The position numbers were made by a program, and so were the translations under genes. Below, in pieces: positions 5,371 to 6,697 of a stretch of DNA of 6,697 nt. Every line of letters begins with the position of its first letter. Position 1 is the first letter of the stretch. The DNA is from Chitinophagaceae bacterium (lineage in GTDB: Bacteria > Bacteroidota > Bacteroidia > Chitinophagales > Chitinophagaceae), in the NCBI GenBank assembly GCA_023251335.1, contig JAHEZA010000038.1, positions 1 to 6,697 on the forward strand, read 5' to 3'. The notes under the pieces are model-generated. The model ran no database searches. It had not been told where the DNA came from and was given only the letters and a program-made list of their open reading frames with translations.

Positions 5371-6636
5371 TTAGCTACTAAAGTAAACCTTGTATTCTCC
5401 TCTTTCAAAAGAATAAAACTGCTTTCTTTCCAGGCTTATTTTTTCTTTACTAAATAAATCTGTATAATTTCCTGCCGCGGCCGGATGATTGAATCCGAAA
5501 TCTATTTTCTGTTTTCCAAAATTTAATAATACCAATACTTTATCTTCTTCTTTACGACATAAAAAAGCCAGCAAATCTTCATTGCTTGTATTCAAGATCA
5601 AGACGGACGCACCATCCTGCATCGCTTTATTATTTTTTCTGAAATTTAAAAGAGTCTTATAAAAATCATGCAATGCCACATTTCCATTCCACTCTATTTC
5701 ATCTTTTTCAAAAAACGCAAGCCGCTTTTTATTGGGCAGTTCCTGGCCTGAGTAAATCAACGGAATGCCGGGCCACGTACAGGTGAATACAGCAACGGCC
5801 TGTGCCGCTTCACCATATTTTTCATATTCGGTCCCATAGTAAGTATTTTCATCGTGGTTAGAGGTAAACAATAATTTCCTGGCTCCTGCAGGATACTTTC
5901 CATAAGTATTCAGTATCTCTTTTATTTGGAGAAGTTTAATTTCACCGGTCGAAAAATATTTATCAATTGCACGCATAGCTTCCCATCCGTAAGTGAGGTC
6001 AAATACTTCATGATATTCAAACACCTCACATTCGGCCAGCCACAGCAATGGCTTCAATGTATCACATTCAGCTCTTGCTTCAAGCCAGAAATCCAGTGGC
6101 ACTGTTCTCGCCATATCACACCTGAAGCCGTCTATGTCGAATTTGCTGATCCAGTGTTTCATACTGGTTATCATCTCTTTTCTCATTTCCGGAATAGTGT
6201 AGTTGAGATCTATTACGTCAATCCATCCATGAAGGCCGGTGAAATTTCCGGCGGTATCCCTATGGTAAAATTGGGGATATTTGCTCGTCCACTGATGATC
6301 GTATCCGGTATGATTGGCTACCCAATCAATAATCACCTTCAATCCTAGCTCATGTGATTTCGCGATGAATTTTTCAAAATCGGCATGCGTTCCGTAAAGC
6401 GGATCAATATCAACATAAGAACTAGCCGCATAATAGCTGCCATAACTACCTTGACGCTTTGCAATGCTTATTGGAGTAATGGGCATCAACCATAAAACGG
6501 AAATTCCCATTTCTTTTAGGCGCGGCAAATGTTCTACAAATGCATTAATAGTTCCTGCTTTAGTATATTGGCGGACGTTTACTTCATAAATATTTGAACC
6601 GTTGCCCCACGGCACAATTGGAAATGCAACACTCAT
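5371..6636 (-). CDS. Cytoplasmic alpha-amylase family (GH13) glycoside hydrolase
   Basis: The 421-residue product carries the four conserved GH13 regions: I, DWVANH (104-109); II, GFRCDMAR (170-177) with nucleophile D174; III, LAECE (200-204) with acid/base E202; IV, FTSNHDE (257-263) with transition-state stabiliser D262. GIPLIYSGQE (290-299) is also typical. The (beta/alpha)8 barrel spans about 15-335 with only a short domain-B loop after region I, and a small beta-sandwich follows (about 340-421, including KVLVLLNFG). The catalytic triad is complete, so cleavage or transfer at alpha-glucosidic bonds is expected; exact specificity (amylase, cyclomaltodextrinase-like, glucosyltransferase) is not resolvable. 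There is no signal peptide, implying action on internal maltooligosaccharides or glycogen. It is compact for GH13 and has no starch-utilisation (SusCD-like) neighbour in the window. The ATG is fixed by a GAGGA element 6 nt upstream. Confidence 0.95.
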   Translation of the reverse strand: MSVAFPIVPWGNGSNIYEVNVRQYTKAGTINAFVEHLPRLKEMGISVLWLMPITPISIAKRQGSYGSYYAASSYVDIDPLYGTHADFEKFIAKSHELGLKVIIDWVANHTGYDHQWTSKYPQFYHRDTAGNFTGLHGWIDVIDLNYTIPEMRKEMITSMKHWISKFDIDGFRCDMARTVPLDFWLEARAECDTLKPLLWLAECEVFEYHEVFDLTYGWEAMRAIDKYFSTGEIKLLQIKEILNTYGKYPAGARKLLFTSNHDENTYYGTEYEKYGEAAQAVAVFTCTWPGIPLIYSGQELPNKKRLAFFEKDEIEWNGNVALHDFYKTLLNFRKNNKAMQDGASVLILNTSNEDLLAFLCRKEEDKVLVLLNFGKQKIDFGFNHPAAAGNYTDLFSKEKISLERKQFYSFERGEYKVYFSS

Positions 6637-6642
6637 ATTTTA

Positions 6643-6647
6643 TCCTC
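6643..6647 (-). promoter_or_regulatory. Shine-Dalgarno-like GAGGA before the GH13 start
   Basis: The minus strand reads GAGGA six bases before the ATG at 6636. This supports that start over the out-of-frame ATG at 6649-6647. It is the only clear Shine-Dalgarno-like element ahead of a start in this window. Confidence 0.5.
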
Positions 6648-6656
6648 ATTTTTTTA

Positions 6657-6664
6657 AAAATATA
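6657..6664 (-). promoter_or_regulatory. Weak candidate -7 box for the GH13 gene
   Basis: The minus strand reads TATATTTT (7/8 match to TAnnTTTG), ending 20 bp before the ATG. The same octamer precedes the Bax inhibitor-type gene. The region is A/T rich and no -33 element is seen, so this is tentative. Only about 30 bp of upstream sequence remain in the window. Confidence 0.25.
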
Positions 6665-6697
6665 TTTACGCAATAAGGTTTTTCCCGGTAAAAATTC

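Noticed and set aside
5926..6348. 140-codon open frame on the plus strand opposite the GH13 gene
   Set aside because: It lies wholly antisense to a gene with all four GH13 motifs, has no recognisable domain or ribosome site, and reads as a shadow frame.
6647..6649. Upstream minus-strand ATG as an alternative start for the GH13 gene
   Set aside because: It is 13 bp from the accepted start and out of frame, and it overlaps the GAGGA element that serves the ATG at 6636.
1..6697. CRISPR arrays, tRNA/rRNA genes, insertion sequences or defence modules
   Set aside because: No regularly spaced repeats, cloverleaf-like sequence, transposase or terminal inverted repeats, or recognisable defence genes were seen on either strand.

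Overview
The window looks like a piece of a Bacteroidota chromosome, probably from the Chitinophagaceae/Sphingobacteriia side. This is inferred from AT-rich DNA, starts that mostly lack a Shine-Dalgarno sequence, matches to the Bacteroidota -7 box TAnnTTTG at a steady distance from the starts, and the character of the proteins. No 16S or other marker gene is present, so the placement is provisional.

There are six protein-coding genes, one of them cut by the window edge. Left part, all minus strand: the first 143 codons of a sodium/proton-dicarboxylate (DAACS/SDF) symporter (1-431); a 138-bp gap with a strong rho-independent terminator; a seven-helix Bax inhibitor-1/YccA-type membrane protein (570-1322); a 215-bp gap with degenerate 7-bp-phased repeats; and a small SET-domain protein methyltransferase (1538-1924). 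Middle, plus strand: the magnesium channel/transporter mgtE (1993-3393), divergent from the SET gene across only 68 bp, and an ABC half-exporter (3550-5295) after a terminator-bearing gap. Right part, minus strand: a cytoplasmic GH13 alpha-amylase-family enzyme (5371-6636), convergent with the ABC gene. No non-coding stretch exceeds 300 bp.

The genes seem to be separate transcription units, not one pathway. Each start has its own candidate -7 box, and terminator-like hairpins follow the Bax inhibitor-type gene and mgtE. Four of the six products are inner-membrane proteins, but no shared function ties them together. I see no mobile element, CRISPR array, RNA gene or defence island.

The most interesting feature is the ABC exporter. 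Its nucleotide-binding domain keeps a perfect LSGGQ signature but has Asp in place of the catalytic Glu and Gln in place of the switch His, the same pair of changes that marks the degenerate subunit TAP1 of the human TAP1/TAP2 heterodimer. No partner half-transporter is encoded beside it. Secondary points are the tightly packed divergent SET/mgtE promoters, the heptamer-phased intergenic repeats, and two small dyads ahead of the ABC gene. I did not find a convincing wholly new multi-gene system here.
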